A DNA stretch of 64,000 nucleotides from Rhizoclosmatium globosum. Its lineage: Eukaryota; Chytridiomycota; Chytridiomycetes; Chytridiales; Chytriomycetaceae. The position numbers were made by a program, and so were the translations under genes. The stretch is from assembly GCA_002104985.1 (NCBI GenBank), contig MCGO01000038.1, forward strand, positions 248,001-312,000, read 5' to 3'. Shown piece by piece: positions 45,607 to 55,639 of this stretch (positions are counted from its first letter, which is position 1; every line of letters begins with the position of its first letter). The notes beneath the pieces were generated by a model. The model saw only the letters and a program-made list of their open reading frames with translations. It was not told the origin of the DNA and searched no databases.

Positions 45607-48600
45607 ATGCAGGAAGTAACAGTCAAGCCGCGCACGTACTTCCGGCACTACGTCACCGTCGACGAAGCAGGAAAGGAGCTTCTGTGGCACTTTGGAACGC
45701 GGCGAAAGAACATTAGTTTTGGATTGTTCAAAGTGGCTTCAACTTCGACTTCGACTTCGACTTTGACAGAGAACCAACGAACCCTGCCTCGCTCGGACGC
45801 AGCCGCAACTCCGCCGCGTCGATGTCTGTTGCTGCGAACCCTGTTCTTTCGATATCGTCGTCGTCGTCTTCGGCAGCGACAACAAGTCCGCCAACCCACA
45901 TTGCGAATCCCGTCAAACGCGCTCCTTCCGCTTCATTTCTTACAATGGGCCAGATTACTGTCAGAAAGAGATCGGCCTCAGGCGCAACTTCGGCTTCTCC
46001 TGAACCACCTCAATCGCAGCAACTGCAGCCCAGGGATCCCCCTGCGGACCAACCACCCTCCGACTTGATTGAACTCATGCCTATTGCTCACTACGATAGC
46101 TGTAAAATGACCGTGAAGGGCTCGTTCCTGGTCACAGAACCAGGAACTTTTGTTCTCGTCTTTGACAACTCTTTCTCTGTAAACACGTCAAAACGCCTCT
46201 TTTACTTTGTCGCCCTCCGTGACGTCAATTCTACTACTGGATTACCCGACCGCAAATTGGTGGAAGGTTGGATCTTGAAAAAGGGAGACCGCAAAATTCA
46301 AGGATACCTCAAGCGATGGATGGTTATTGATCCAGACGGCAATTTCTCTTATTTCAAGCAGCCTGGTGCTCAACCTCGTGCTGTTGTTTCTCTATCTGCC
46401 TGTGTTATTGGTCTCAATCAAGGTAAGAGGGACATGTACCATAGAATCGGCGATGGAGTCAGTCAGAAAGAAACAACAAATTCATAACGAAACGACGGAG
46501 TCGTAGAGAAATCAAAAAGCGGAGCTTTTTGGAATGCAGATTATGTTTTGGGTCGATGGAGTCGAGTGGTCGACGCAGTCGAGTAGAATTTAGAAATCAA
46601 AGAGCGAAGCATTCTGGCGCCGAAATCAAAAAGTGCTGTTTGCGGTCGACGGAGTCATGTATAATTTAGAAATCAATAGCAAAGTGACGGGCAGATGAAA
46701 GTGTGGAACGAATCGTATTAATAATAACATTGACCGTATAGATGGCTACTTGATCGATATTGATTCAGGGTCTGCGATTTATCATTTGAAAGCACAAACA
46801 GCACAAGACTTTCAAATATGGGTCAACACTCTCCAGAGCCATGCTCCCACTTCTGGAACAAAACCGGCGATTCCACTTCCAAGCACACCTAACAGACAAG
46901 ACTCCAATCTCTCTAATTTCAGTAACGATTCTTCTGTCTTTGGTGGAAATGGTGGAACTGGAGATGAACTTTCAGATCTGGAAAAGAAACTACTTCAACA
47001 CCTCAACTTTCTCGCATCACACACCGCTGCGCTCAAAGAACTTGCAGAATCGAAACACGGTTCCCCGACACTCCTCGATCTCTCTGCCAACATTCACCAA
47101 TCGCTTCAAGCCACACAAACCGCTTTTGCCCAATTCTCAAAGTCAAGCCAAACAACATCATCTCACTTGACAACTCTCCTCTCGCATGCAGAATCTGCAT
47201 TCCATCTTTGCCTGGCTGACAACAACCGGACAAGGCTGCAACATGGGCTTCCTCCAGCGAACGAATCTGCATTCCGAAGTCTCCCAAGTGCCAACAAGAA
47301 TGGAAGTATTTTGTTGGAGCCACGCCGCATTATGACTGACGCCGATTCTCTGCGTGAAAGTATGCACAGTTCAATTCAGTTTTACGATGCCGTCGAGTAT
47401 GATAGTGGCGATGAGGACGATGAATTTGTTGGCGAAGATGAAGATGTTGAAGTTGTGGACTTTGGGAAAGGGTATGGTGCTATGGGTGTCGCTGTTCGGG
47501 ATGTGGAAGATCCTGCGACTGCGAACATTCAGATTACGGCCCCAGCTCAAGTCCACATTGTACCCGAGGAGGAAGATCATTATGACAATGAAGACTCGCA
47601 TACTGTCCGGTCGTTTCCTCGGAGCAGTCAAGTTTCGCCTGCGACCGCTGAAGTTATCACTGCTGAAGCAGGGCCGACGTCGATACCTCCTCAACAACCC
47701 GTCGTTCGTCGAAGAACGTTACCCGCACCGCCCGTATCCATGGAAAACATTAGCATCATGAGCATCCTCCGAAACAACATGGGAAAAGACCTGTCCACAA
47801 TCGCCATGCCCATCGCGTTGAACGAGCCCTTAAACCTGCTGCAAAAACTGACCGAAGAACTCGAATACTGTGAACTCTTGGACGCTGCAGCAGATACAGA
47901 CGACGTTGTCGATCGAATGGTGCTCATTTCCGCGTTCGCTGTTTCCGGATACGCGTCCACTGTGAACCGAGCCGGCCGTAAACCCTTCAATCCCCTGCTT
48001 GGAGAAACGTTTGAATGTATTCGGCCGGATAAAGGATTTAAGTTTGTGGCTGAGAAAGTTTCGCATCATCCGCCTGTGATGGCGTGTCATGCTGAATCGG
48101 AAAAGTACGTCTTTTTCCAGGATAATTTGGTCAAGAGTAAGTTTTGGGGAAAGAGTATGGAGTTGGTGCCGTCTGGAACTGGTGAGTTTTTATGATTTTT
48201 GGTTTGTGCAAGAATTCACTGAAATTTAACTACTGTTGTATAGTTAATGTGCTGCTTCCTGGAAAGAAAGATCACTTGCAGTGGTCTAAAGTGACGACGT
48301 GTATGAGGAATGTGTTTTCAGGGACACGATATCTCGAACATTACGGAACTATGAAAATTACTAGTGTCGCGACTGGATATACATCAACCCTTGTCTTTAA
48401 AGAAGCTGGATACTTTTCGTCAGCCAAGAATGAAGTTGTTGGAACTGTTTGTGACCCAAGCGGGAAAGAAGTTGCCTGGATCACGTAAGATAACTTTTGA
48501 TTCCAACTAGAGTATACACTAACCTCCCACCAAAGTGGAAAATGGGATGACGCTTTATACCGATTCGAGAAATCCAGTCCTAACAACCTCCAAGTTATTT

Positions 48601-48947
48601 GGCGTGCGACTCCCTGTCCATCCCATCACCCTCAAATGTACGGATTCACGCAATTTGCTGTTGAACTCAACGAGTTGACACCTGACATTGAGCCATTGCT
48701 TCCTCGTACCGACACACGGTTCCGTACTGACCAGCGAATGTATGAGAACGGGTTGATTGATGAAGCGGAGGCGGAGAAGTTGAGGCTCGAGCAGAAGCAG
48801 CGGGAACGGCGAAAGAGGATGGAAGCGGAAGGGGAGGTTTGGGAGCCCAAGTGGTTTGAGGCTGTTGAAGGGGATGGTTGGGGATACAAAGGAGGGTATT
48901 TCGAGAATCGGGGCAAGTTTGAGAAGGATGGCGAATCTATTTTCTAA
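45607..48947 (+). CDS. oxysterol-binding protein-related (Osh3-like: GOLD-PH-ORD)
   Basis: Lipid-transfer protein working at ER contact sites. A split GOLD domain starts at 45607 ([36 protein letters not shown]) and resumes after a disordered insert with [39 protein letters not shown] domain follows ([37 protein letters not shown]), interrupted by a 318-nt intron (46424-46741). After a long linker the ORD begins: [40 protein letters not shown], and the signature [16 protein letters not shown], then [19 protein letters not shown], and it ends [20 protein letters not shown]. One base is needed near 45733, after which FDFDFDFD repeats appear. SAC1 nearby is its functional partner in PI4P cycles. 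Confidence 0.88.
46424..46741 (+). repeat. long intron of the OSBP gene built of degenerate short repeats
   Basis: At 318 nt this intron is about five times longer than most here. It contains imperfect copies of AGAAATCAAAGAGCGAAGC (near 46500, 46590, 46615 and 46665) and GGTCGACGGAGTCG-like units. Similar GAGCGAAGCG wording occurs in the SAC1 introns at 33060-33115 and 33645-33705. Confidence 0.5.
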
Positions 48948-49057
48948 AAGCGTATCTATACAATAATAGATCTTCTTTTTCCAGTTGTTGAGGAAGGAAT
49001 AGTCAGATTGAGTCAAAGTTCAGTTTTCACCACCAAATCGCAACCAAATCAACAGTG

Positions 49058-49901
49058 ATGGTGTACCGACTTCCAATGGCCCTCCGCGCGGGTCTCACAG
49101 CACTCAGCAATCCATCGCGGGAAGGTTTGTTCACGAGCCCTGGTTGTTGAAGAAGCGGCTCTAATTTGAAATCAGACATGGTTGCAGCGCTGGGCGAACT
49201 GACTGGAAGCTGCGCCGTCCAACGAATGCGCTCGCGAATGGCCCTCGATCCAACTGGCCGACGACTGTTGCGCGATCGCCCGCTCATCAACACTTCGACC
49301 GTGAACTTGCAGCGACTGAGGGAAATGCCAAAACACACTCTTGGAAGAGGTGCATAGGTACACACTGGAAACTATGTACTCGCTAACTGCGTGATAGCCT
49401 ATGTCAACTTCTGCGACGTGGAAAGCGTGGGACCTGACACGCGAACCCCTGTCAAGTATATGCCTGAAGCAGATGAAGAACTCAAATACGTTATGCTGCG
49501 ATATAGACAGGTACGTTACTAGACTTACAAATCTTTGTTGGGGCTCTCTGTTGATTCTGTCCAACCAAAATCAGGTGCATGACATGTTTCACGTCCTCAC
49601 TGGATTGGGAACCAGCCTGGAAGAAGAAATTGCAGTGAAATGGTTCGAGTTGGCTCAAACTGGACTTCCTATGACTCTGTTGAGCGGTGTTCTTGGGCCA
49701 TTGAGGTTGAACAGTGCTGATAGAAAGCTTCTCTTTACGCAACATGTTCCATGGCTTGTTCAATGCGGAGCCAACAGCAAGTTCTTGATGAATGTCTATT
49801 ACGAAGAGATTTGGGAGAAGTCGATGGATGATGTGAGGAAGGAATTGGGCATCTTTTTGCCAGAAGGGTTTGTTCCTCAAGATAAACTAATTAAAGATTA
49901 G
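49058..49901 (+). CDS. COQ4: COQ4 ubiquinone biosynthesis protein
   Basis: Mitochondrial scaffold and C1-decarboxylase of the coenzyme Q complex. Start MVYRLPMALRAGLTALSNPS, then an intron to DMVAALGELTGSCAVQRMRS, TGRRLLRDRPLINTSTVNLQ, REMPKHTLG. Next exon YVNFCDVESVGPDTREPLKY, DEELKYVMLRYRQ. The zinc motif HDxxH-x11-E is present: HDMFHVLTGLGTSLEEE. The end is EIWEKSMDDVRKELGIFLPE with stop at 49901. Introns are about 60-70 nt and in phase. Full-length and intact. Confidence 0.93.
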
Positions 49902-50163
49902 TGCCAATTAATAAACTGATGAGCGAGTGGAATCTTGAATGTGCTGCTGTTGGCCTGTTGTATTACTAATCAAAGATAGCAATCAAACAACGCCTCGTAG
50001 CTTTCACGTTATGAGCATCTGTCTGAATATTTGATGTATTTGCGATAATGCAATTTGCAAAAGTGACTCAGTGTCCCTCAGCATTCGTTGATTTGCAACC
50101 CCACATATGATCACCATCGAAAGCAAAAACAAATTGACCCCAAATTGACCTGCCACCCATCCA

Positions 50164-51862
50164 ATGATTGGCAAGATCGACGATCCCCAATGGCCGTTTC
50201 TCGCTGCTTTCACTGACTTCAAGCAAGAGAACGAGGTTCTCGAACCAGTCGATTGTGCTGTCGAAGGTTCCATCCCGAACTGGCTGCATGGTCAACTCTA
50301 CCGAACAGGGCCGGGCATCTTTGATATACAAGCAGAAGGAAGGACCATCTCTTTGGATCATTGGGTAAGTGGCAGTTGGATGCTGTTTTGTGGAGGCTGA
50401 ATCGTTATCCCACCTCACTAGTTTGACGGCATTGCGATAACGCACCTCTTTGAGATCCACCAAGGAGGGAAGGTCACGTACCGCAATAGAGTCACTGGCA
50501 AGTCTCGCAAAGAGTCTATCGAGCGAAATGGCATCATGGCTTCCACTATTGGTCCCTTCAAAGACCCCTGTCAAGCATTATACAAGAAGATGTTCTCCGT
50601 CTTTGGCCACCCCTCTCAACCCAGTACTTTGAATGTTACTGTGTCCCCTCGATTAATGCTTCCAGGCGATAAGAAGCCTCTCTGTGTGCTGAAAACAGAC
50701 GCGAATGCATTACAATTCATTGACCCCAACACTTTGATCCCCGTTGAGGGACCTCCCAAAGACTACGGGGTTTTGAATTCTGAAGTGAGCTTTGATTATA
50801 TTGCTGTCTAAACTCTTATGACTGTTATCATAGCTCGCCAAGTATCCATTCTCCGCTGCACACGAGGAGTATGATCCAATCACCGATTCATTCATGAATA
50901 TTGTTGGGAATATGGGAAACAAGGCCGAATATATTGTATTTGAGTCATTCCAAAACGTCCCAACTACGACGGCCACAATTCTCGCAAAGTTCAAGGACCC
51001 ATACGCCAATTTCATTCATTCATTCTCTTCCACCTCCAAGTACGTCATTATTCAATTCTGGCCCCTTTCTTTTGGCTCCAAAGGCAAAAAGCTGTTTGAA
51101 ACCACCAACATGGTTGACGCACTCGAATGGGATCCAAAGCGAAATGCAAGATTCATTGTTATCGACAGACTCGAGCAACGCGTTGTTGTCGAGTACCAAC
51201 ATCCAGCGGATTTTTGTTTCCACACTGTCAATGCGTTTGACGACGAAGATACCGGCGATGTTGTCCTGGACTTACTCATGAGTGGAACTGGTGAACAGCT
51301 TGCCGCTTACAGTGTATCCCAGCTGAGGAATATTACCGACCAGGAGTCCTTGAAGCGTATCAGAACGTTGACAACAACCCGCTTCCAGCGTCTTCGGTTG
51401 GCAGACTTGGAGGAAGCAAGAATGACATACGTCCATGGCGACGCTCTTCCAAAGACAGCTCCTTTCGCCCAAGTCGTATTTGACGATTCGATTTCAATGG
51501 AGCTCCCGCGAATCAATCCCAAGTGGAGACACAGAGCGGATTACCGCTTCGTATATGGGGTTTCAACAATGTTCCGTCATTTGCATTCACACGCGCTGTT
51601 TGATAGCTTGGTGAAATTTGATGTGAGCACTCAATCTCATGTGTCTTGGATGAAGGTGGGGCACACTCCAAGTGAACCCATGTTTGTTCCGAACCCAGAT
51701 GGAGACGGTAGCGAAGATGATGGAGTTGTGCTTTCTATTGTTTTGGATGGTTCGCTTAACAAGAGTTATATGCTGGTGTTGGATGCGAAGAATTTCGAGG
51801 AACTGGTAAAGGCTGACATTGGGCAAGCATTGCCGTACGGACTTCACGGAGCTTTTGTGTAA
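50164..51862 (+). CDS. carotenoid cleavage oxygenase, animal BCO/RPE65-like (copy 1)
   Basis: Non-heme iron enzyme that cuts carotenoids; the BCO/RPE65 branch makes retinal or isomerises retinoids. Start MIGKIDDPQWPFLAAFTDFK, then IPNWLHGQLYRTGPGIFDIQ and, across an intron, LDHWFDGIAITHLFEI. The DPC motif typical of the animal branch is KDPCQALYKKMFSVF. The four iron-binding histidines can be placed: FSAAHEEYDPITDS, NFIHSFSSTSKYVIIQFWP, FCFHTVNAFDDED and the C-terminal YGLHGAFV. ELPRINPKWRHRADYRFVYG is also a family block. Two introns (about 50366-50421 and 50785-50833) sit at the same places as in copy 2. No signal peptide. Substrate is not known; all catalytic residues are intact. Confidence 0.9.
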
Positions 51863-51918
51863 ATCCGTCGTTCTTTCCATTTTCCCTTTCTATTTGATGC
51901 TGTTATAAATTTTGAATT

Positions 51919-51972
51919 GGCGCTATGCAGCGCCTATCCACGAAATTTTTAATCTCCACAGCGCTCAGCGCT
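51919..51972 (+). other. short hairpin-forming motifs between the two carotenoid oxygenases
   Basis: GGCGCTATGCAGCGCC (51919-51934) is a perfect 6-bp stem with a 4-base loop. AGCGCTCAGCGCT (51960-51972) holds two copies of the self-complementary hexamer AGCGCT. They lie in the 3' UTR of copy 1 or the promoter of copy 2. Confidence 0.55.
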
Positions 51973-52055
51973 TTTACCCCAATAAATACGTAGCGGGCCA
52001 ATCAACTTCTGTCGCTCAAACTTAAACTCAAACTCAAAACAAAATCACGCAAAGA

Positions 52056-53748
52056 ATGCTTGCTGCTTCCCAGATTGTTGACGATTCTAAATGGCCCTTT
52101 GTTGCTTGTTTGCAAGACGGAACAGAAGTTTCCAAAGAAACCGAATGCCAAGTGTCAGGTGTCATCCCGAGCTGGTTGGAGGGCCAATTGTATCGCACGG
52201 GTCCTGGAATCTATGAAGTCAACAGTGACGGGCGTACGATCACCTTGGACCATTGGGTATGTCAGTTATGAATTGATTGCCCGTCTAACATTCTTTCCAG
52301 TTTGATGGCGCTGGAATCACCCACCTCTTCGAAATCAAACCCAATGGAGGCGGCGTTACGTATCGTAACTGTATCACTTCCAAACAGTTCTTGGAATCCG
52401 TCAAGCAAAATGGACTACCCAGTCTCACCTTCGGACAAGCAAGTGATCCCTGTCAAACACTCTTCCAGAAGGTGTTTTCGTTTTTCAAGAGCCGAGAGCG
52501 TTCTGTGAATGTGAACGTTACTGTGACTCCACGTTTGAATGTCCCTGGCCAAGCAGAACCCATTACTGTTCTCAAGACGGATTCTAACGTGCTTCAAATT
52601 CTTGATTCAAAGACTTTGGAGCCAGTGGATCAAACCAACTATCGCATTTTGAATGGAGAGGTAACAACGACATATGCGATTAGTATATTGATTAACCTTT
52701 GTTCTTGCATTAGTTCGCAAAAGGGGCACTCTCCGCCGCACATGAAGAATATGACCCAGTCACCAATTCCATTATCAACCTTGTGGTGTTTCCTGGAAAC
52801 AACGCCGAATATGTTGTCTTTGAATCGAATCAATCCACTCCTGCTGAACCAGCTGTTGTACTTGCACGGTTCAAAGACCCACTCTTGTATTACCAACACT
52901 CGTTCTCTTCTACTACAAACTACGTTATCATTCAACTTTGGCCCGTCTTTTACAAGCACAAGGGACTTTCTATTATGATGAGCAAGACGTTGACAGACGC
53001 AATGGAATGGGATTCCAAACGCAGTCCCCGAATTGTTGTGATTGATAGACGTGAGAAACGTGTTGTTGCAGAGTACGAACACATCACTCCCGAATTTTGC
53101 TTTCACACTGTAAACGCATTTGAAGATGGAAACGGTGACATTTTGATGGATGCTATTGTTTACAAGACTGGGGAAGTCATCCCAGCATTCCTTGTGAACA
53201 CACTTCGAGAATCTCGGGAATTCAAGGCTCCTGAAGTTGCAAGAGCTAGGGAGCTGATTGACACAACTGTGAAGCGTATTAGATTGCCAAATTTGCAGTT
53301 GGAAAAGTCTCGCTATGTACCAAATGACGTGGGAATGCCAGTCAACTCTCCAAAGACTATGGTGGAGTTTCATGCACCTGTTTCCATGGAGCTCCCAAGA
53401 ATCAACCCCAAATTCAGACATCGAGAAGATTACAGATACGTCTATGGTGTTTCAGCCATGTTCCGTCATTTGCATTTACACACTCTATATGACAGTTTGG
53501 TGAAATTTGACGCTAAAACTCAATCTCACAAGTCTTGGATGAAAGTTGGACACACTCCAAGTGAGCCAATGTTTGTTCCAAACCCAAATGGAAATGGTGA
53601 AGATGATGGAGTTGTGCTGTCTATTGTGTTGGATGGCTCACTGAAAAAAAGTTATATGTTGGTGCTGGATGCTAAGTCATTTGAAGAAATTGCTAAGGCT
53701 GACATTGGGCAAGCATTGCCTTATGGACTTCATGGAGCATTTGTTTGA
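52056..53748 (+). CDS. carotenoid cleavage oxygenase, animal BCO/RPE65-like (copy 2)
   Basis: Tandem paralogue 190 bases after copy 1. Start MLAASQIVDDSKWPFVACLQ, then VIPSWLEGQLYRTGPGIYEV, LDHWFDGAGITHLFEI, and SDPCQTLFQKVFSFF. Histidine ligands: LSAAHEEYDPVTNS, YYQHSFSSTTNYVIIQLWP, FCFHTVNAFEDG, YGLHGAFV. The second half (ELPRINPKFRHREDYRYVYG, SWMKVGHTPSEPMFVPNPNG) is closer to copy 1 than the first half. Introns are at about 52257-52300 and 52662-52712. Predicted cytosolic or peripheral membrane. Retinal formation from beta-carotene is the family-based guess; divergence in the N-terminal half could mean a different substrate or cleavage site. Confidence 0.9.
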
Positions 53749-54121
53749 GATAATGGTTGACTAAATTTTCCCCATTGATATATATGTAGTGTTGTTTTGA
53801 TCTTTTCCTATAACACCATCACACTAAAGAATGTCCTTTTGGTCATTTTCTCTTTTCCAAAATCAAGATCAAATACCACAATAATCACATCAATAACAGT
53901 AAAATAAAGGATGCTGAAGCGCAAATAGGTTAAGATAATTAACAGCAGCTGCTGACACTGACTCTCAAATAAATTCCTGTTGTAGTCTCCTTTGTTTGTT
54001 TTTCTCTTTTCATAAAATTTCCGCAAATTTTGTCGCAGTTCTCAACAAAGCAACAAGGAGGTCCACGCCACACATCTGCTATCATCAAGCCAGTGCTGCG
54101 AGTGATTGTTTACAACTTGAT

Positions 54122-55613
54122 ATGAAGAATCCTCCTACTCTGCTGACTATGCCGCCCCTGCCCTCACAAGCACCATTCACTGTGTCTTTGTCCCTGTCAT
54201 CACCTCCTTCATCGCCGTTGCTTCAATCTGAAAGTGTTCATCTCCCTGAAGAAAGCTTTTCACATGTACAGAAGTCAAGCAGTATGCCAAGAAGGGCAGG
54301 GATGCGACCATTCACTCCAGATTCTGAGAGTTTGACAGACGCTGACGAAGACAATCCCAGCATTCCCCTCACAAAAATAAGCATCCTCTTGCCTTTGACA
54401 ACAAATGACACACACAGACTCTTTGCAAAGCAGAGTGCAATTCGGGAACATGGAATGCAAAGCAAAGCAGCTTTTGCCCGAAAAACTGCAAAACTGCAAA
54501 ATGACCCAATTTCCCTCCTTCCTCAAATTGGAAAGACTGTAACTCAGCGCAGCCTGTACAAAAAGTGTCCTGTAATCAGTTGAGCGTCTTGGTTGTTCTA
54601 GAAAATTCTTACTGATGGATTGCAAAGCAGCACCAGACTTTTTAAGTCAAGTGAACATATTGTCAAGACCAGTTGAAAGAAAGCTTACATATGAAAGTCT
54701 TAAGCAAAAACTTAATGTGTGCTCTAATTTTTCAAGTATGTGATACATTTTCCCTCAGCACCAATTAACCATTTACCAGCACTATGCAATATACCATGGC
54801 AAGTCTATCGCCTGGAGGATAAACCTTATCTCAAAGATATTGCAGCCTATAGCGCTCAAAACCTTCTGAAATTTGTGATGACTGTACAAGAGGGGTCAAA
54901 TCTTTCTGGAACCCACCCTCAGTGCAACTGGAGTGTAAATATAAGCAGGGAAATAGGCATTGGTATGGACTCAATTTGCTTAGGTGGTGTTACTAATATA
55001 TATGTCACCAGGACTAAGCATCAAAATTTGGTCGGAGAAAAGTCTCAACCCTGAGCTTGTGGCAACCATAGTTCAAGAAGCCAATCACTCAGTTATGCTA
55101 GATGAGGACGTTATAAGTTGTACACTGCCTCTCGTGCTGATGAATGGCAATCCTGAATTGCAGAAGGCTGTGACTCAGTGGATACAATATGAATTCTTGT
55201 CAAAGGTCAAAAGACTGGAGTTTACAGAAGATAATATGAGGAGCATTCTGGAAGTATTGGTTCTCGGTATGGACCTCAAACTGAGACCCTATCTTGCAAT
55301 CATTGCTGGAATTGAGGAAAGGATGCTTACGTCAGACAAGTTGGAAAATATGCAATCCATGTAAGTTGGTGTCATTGATTGAGTTTTCAATAGGTACTAA
55401 CTGTTTTGATAAAGGTTATTTCAAAGAGACCCATCAGATCCTGGCTTTTTCAACCAGAAGATTGACAGCTTATTCACTAACACTCTTAATGTTATCAAAA
55501 CAAACTATGCATTTATTTCAAAGAATGGATCTGTTCAGTTTATTGGTGGAATTCCAGTCAAAACTTTTAAAGTTTTGTTGTCATATCTCTCAAACATAGA
55601 GACAAAGCTTTAG
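54122..55613 (+). CDS. unidentified protein, possible CENP-L/Iml3-like kinetochore component
   Basis: Start MKNPPTLLTMPPLPSQAPFT with a disordered Pro/Ser-rich N-terminus (MRPFTPDSESLTDADEDNPS). Introns in phase lead to FLLMDCKAAPDFLSQVNILS, NFSTLCNIPWQVYRLEDKPY, then KIWSEKSLNPELVATIVQEA, CTLPLVLMNGNPELQKAVTQ, WIQYEFLSKVKRLEFTED, and the last exon MLFQRDPSDPGFFNQKIDSL to LLSYLSNIETKL, stop at 55613. The 'PL-VLxNG' strand, the 'W-QxxF' helix and the terminal 'NGSVQFI' remind me of CENP-L, a CCAN kinetochore protein. This is pattern memory only. The join near 54985 is unsettled (possible indel). Confidence 0.4.
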
Positions 55614-55639
55614 TTTCAAATCTGTGTAAATTGATTAAA

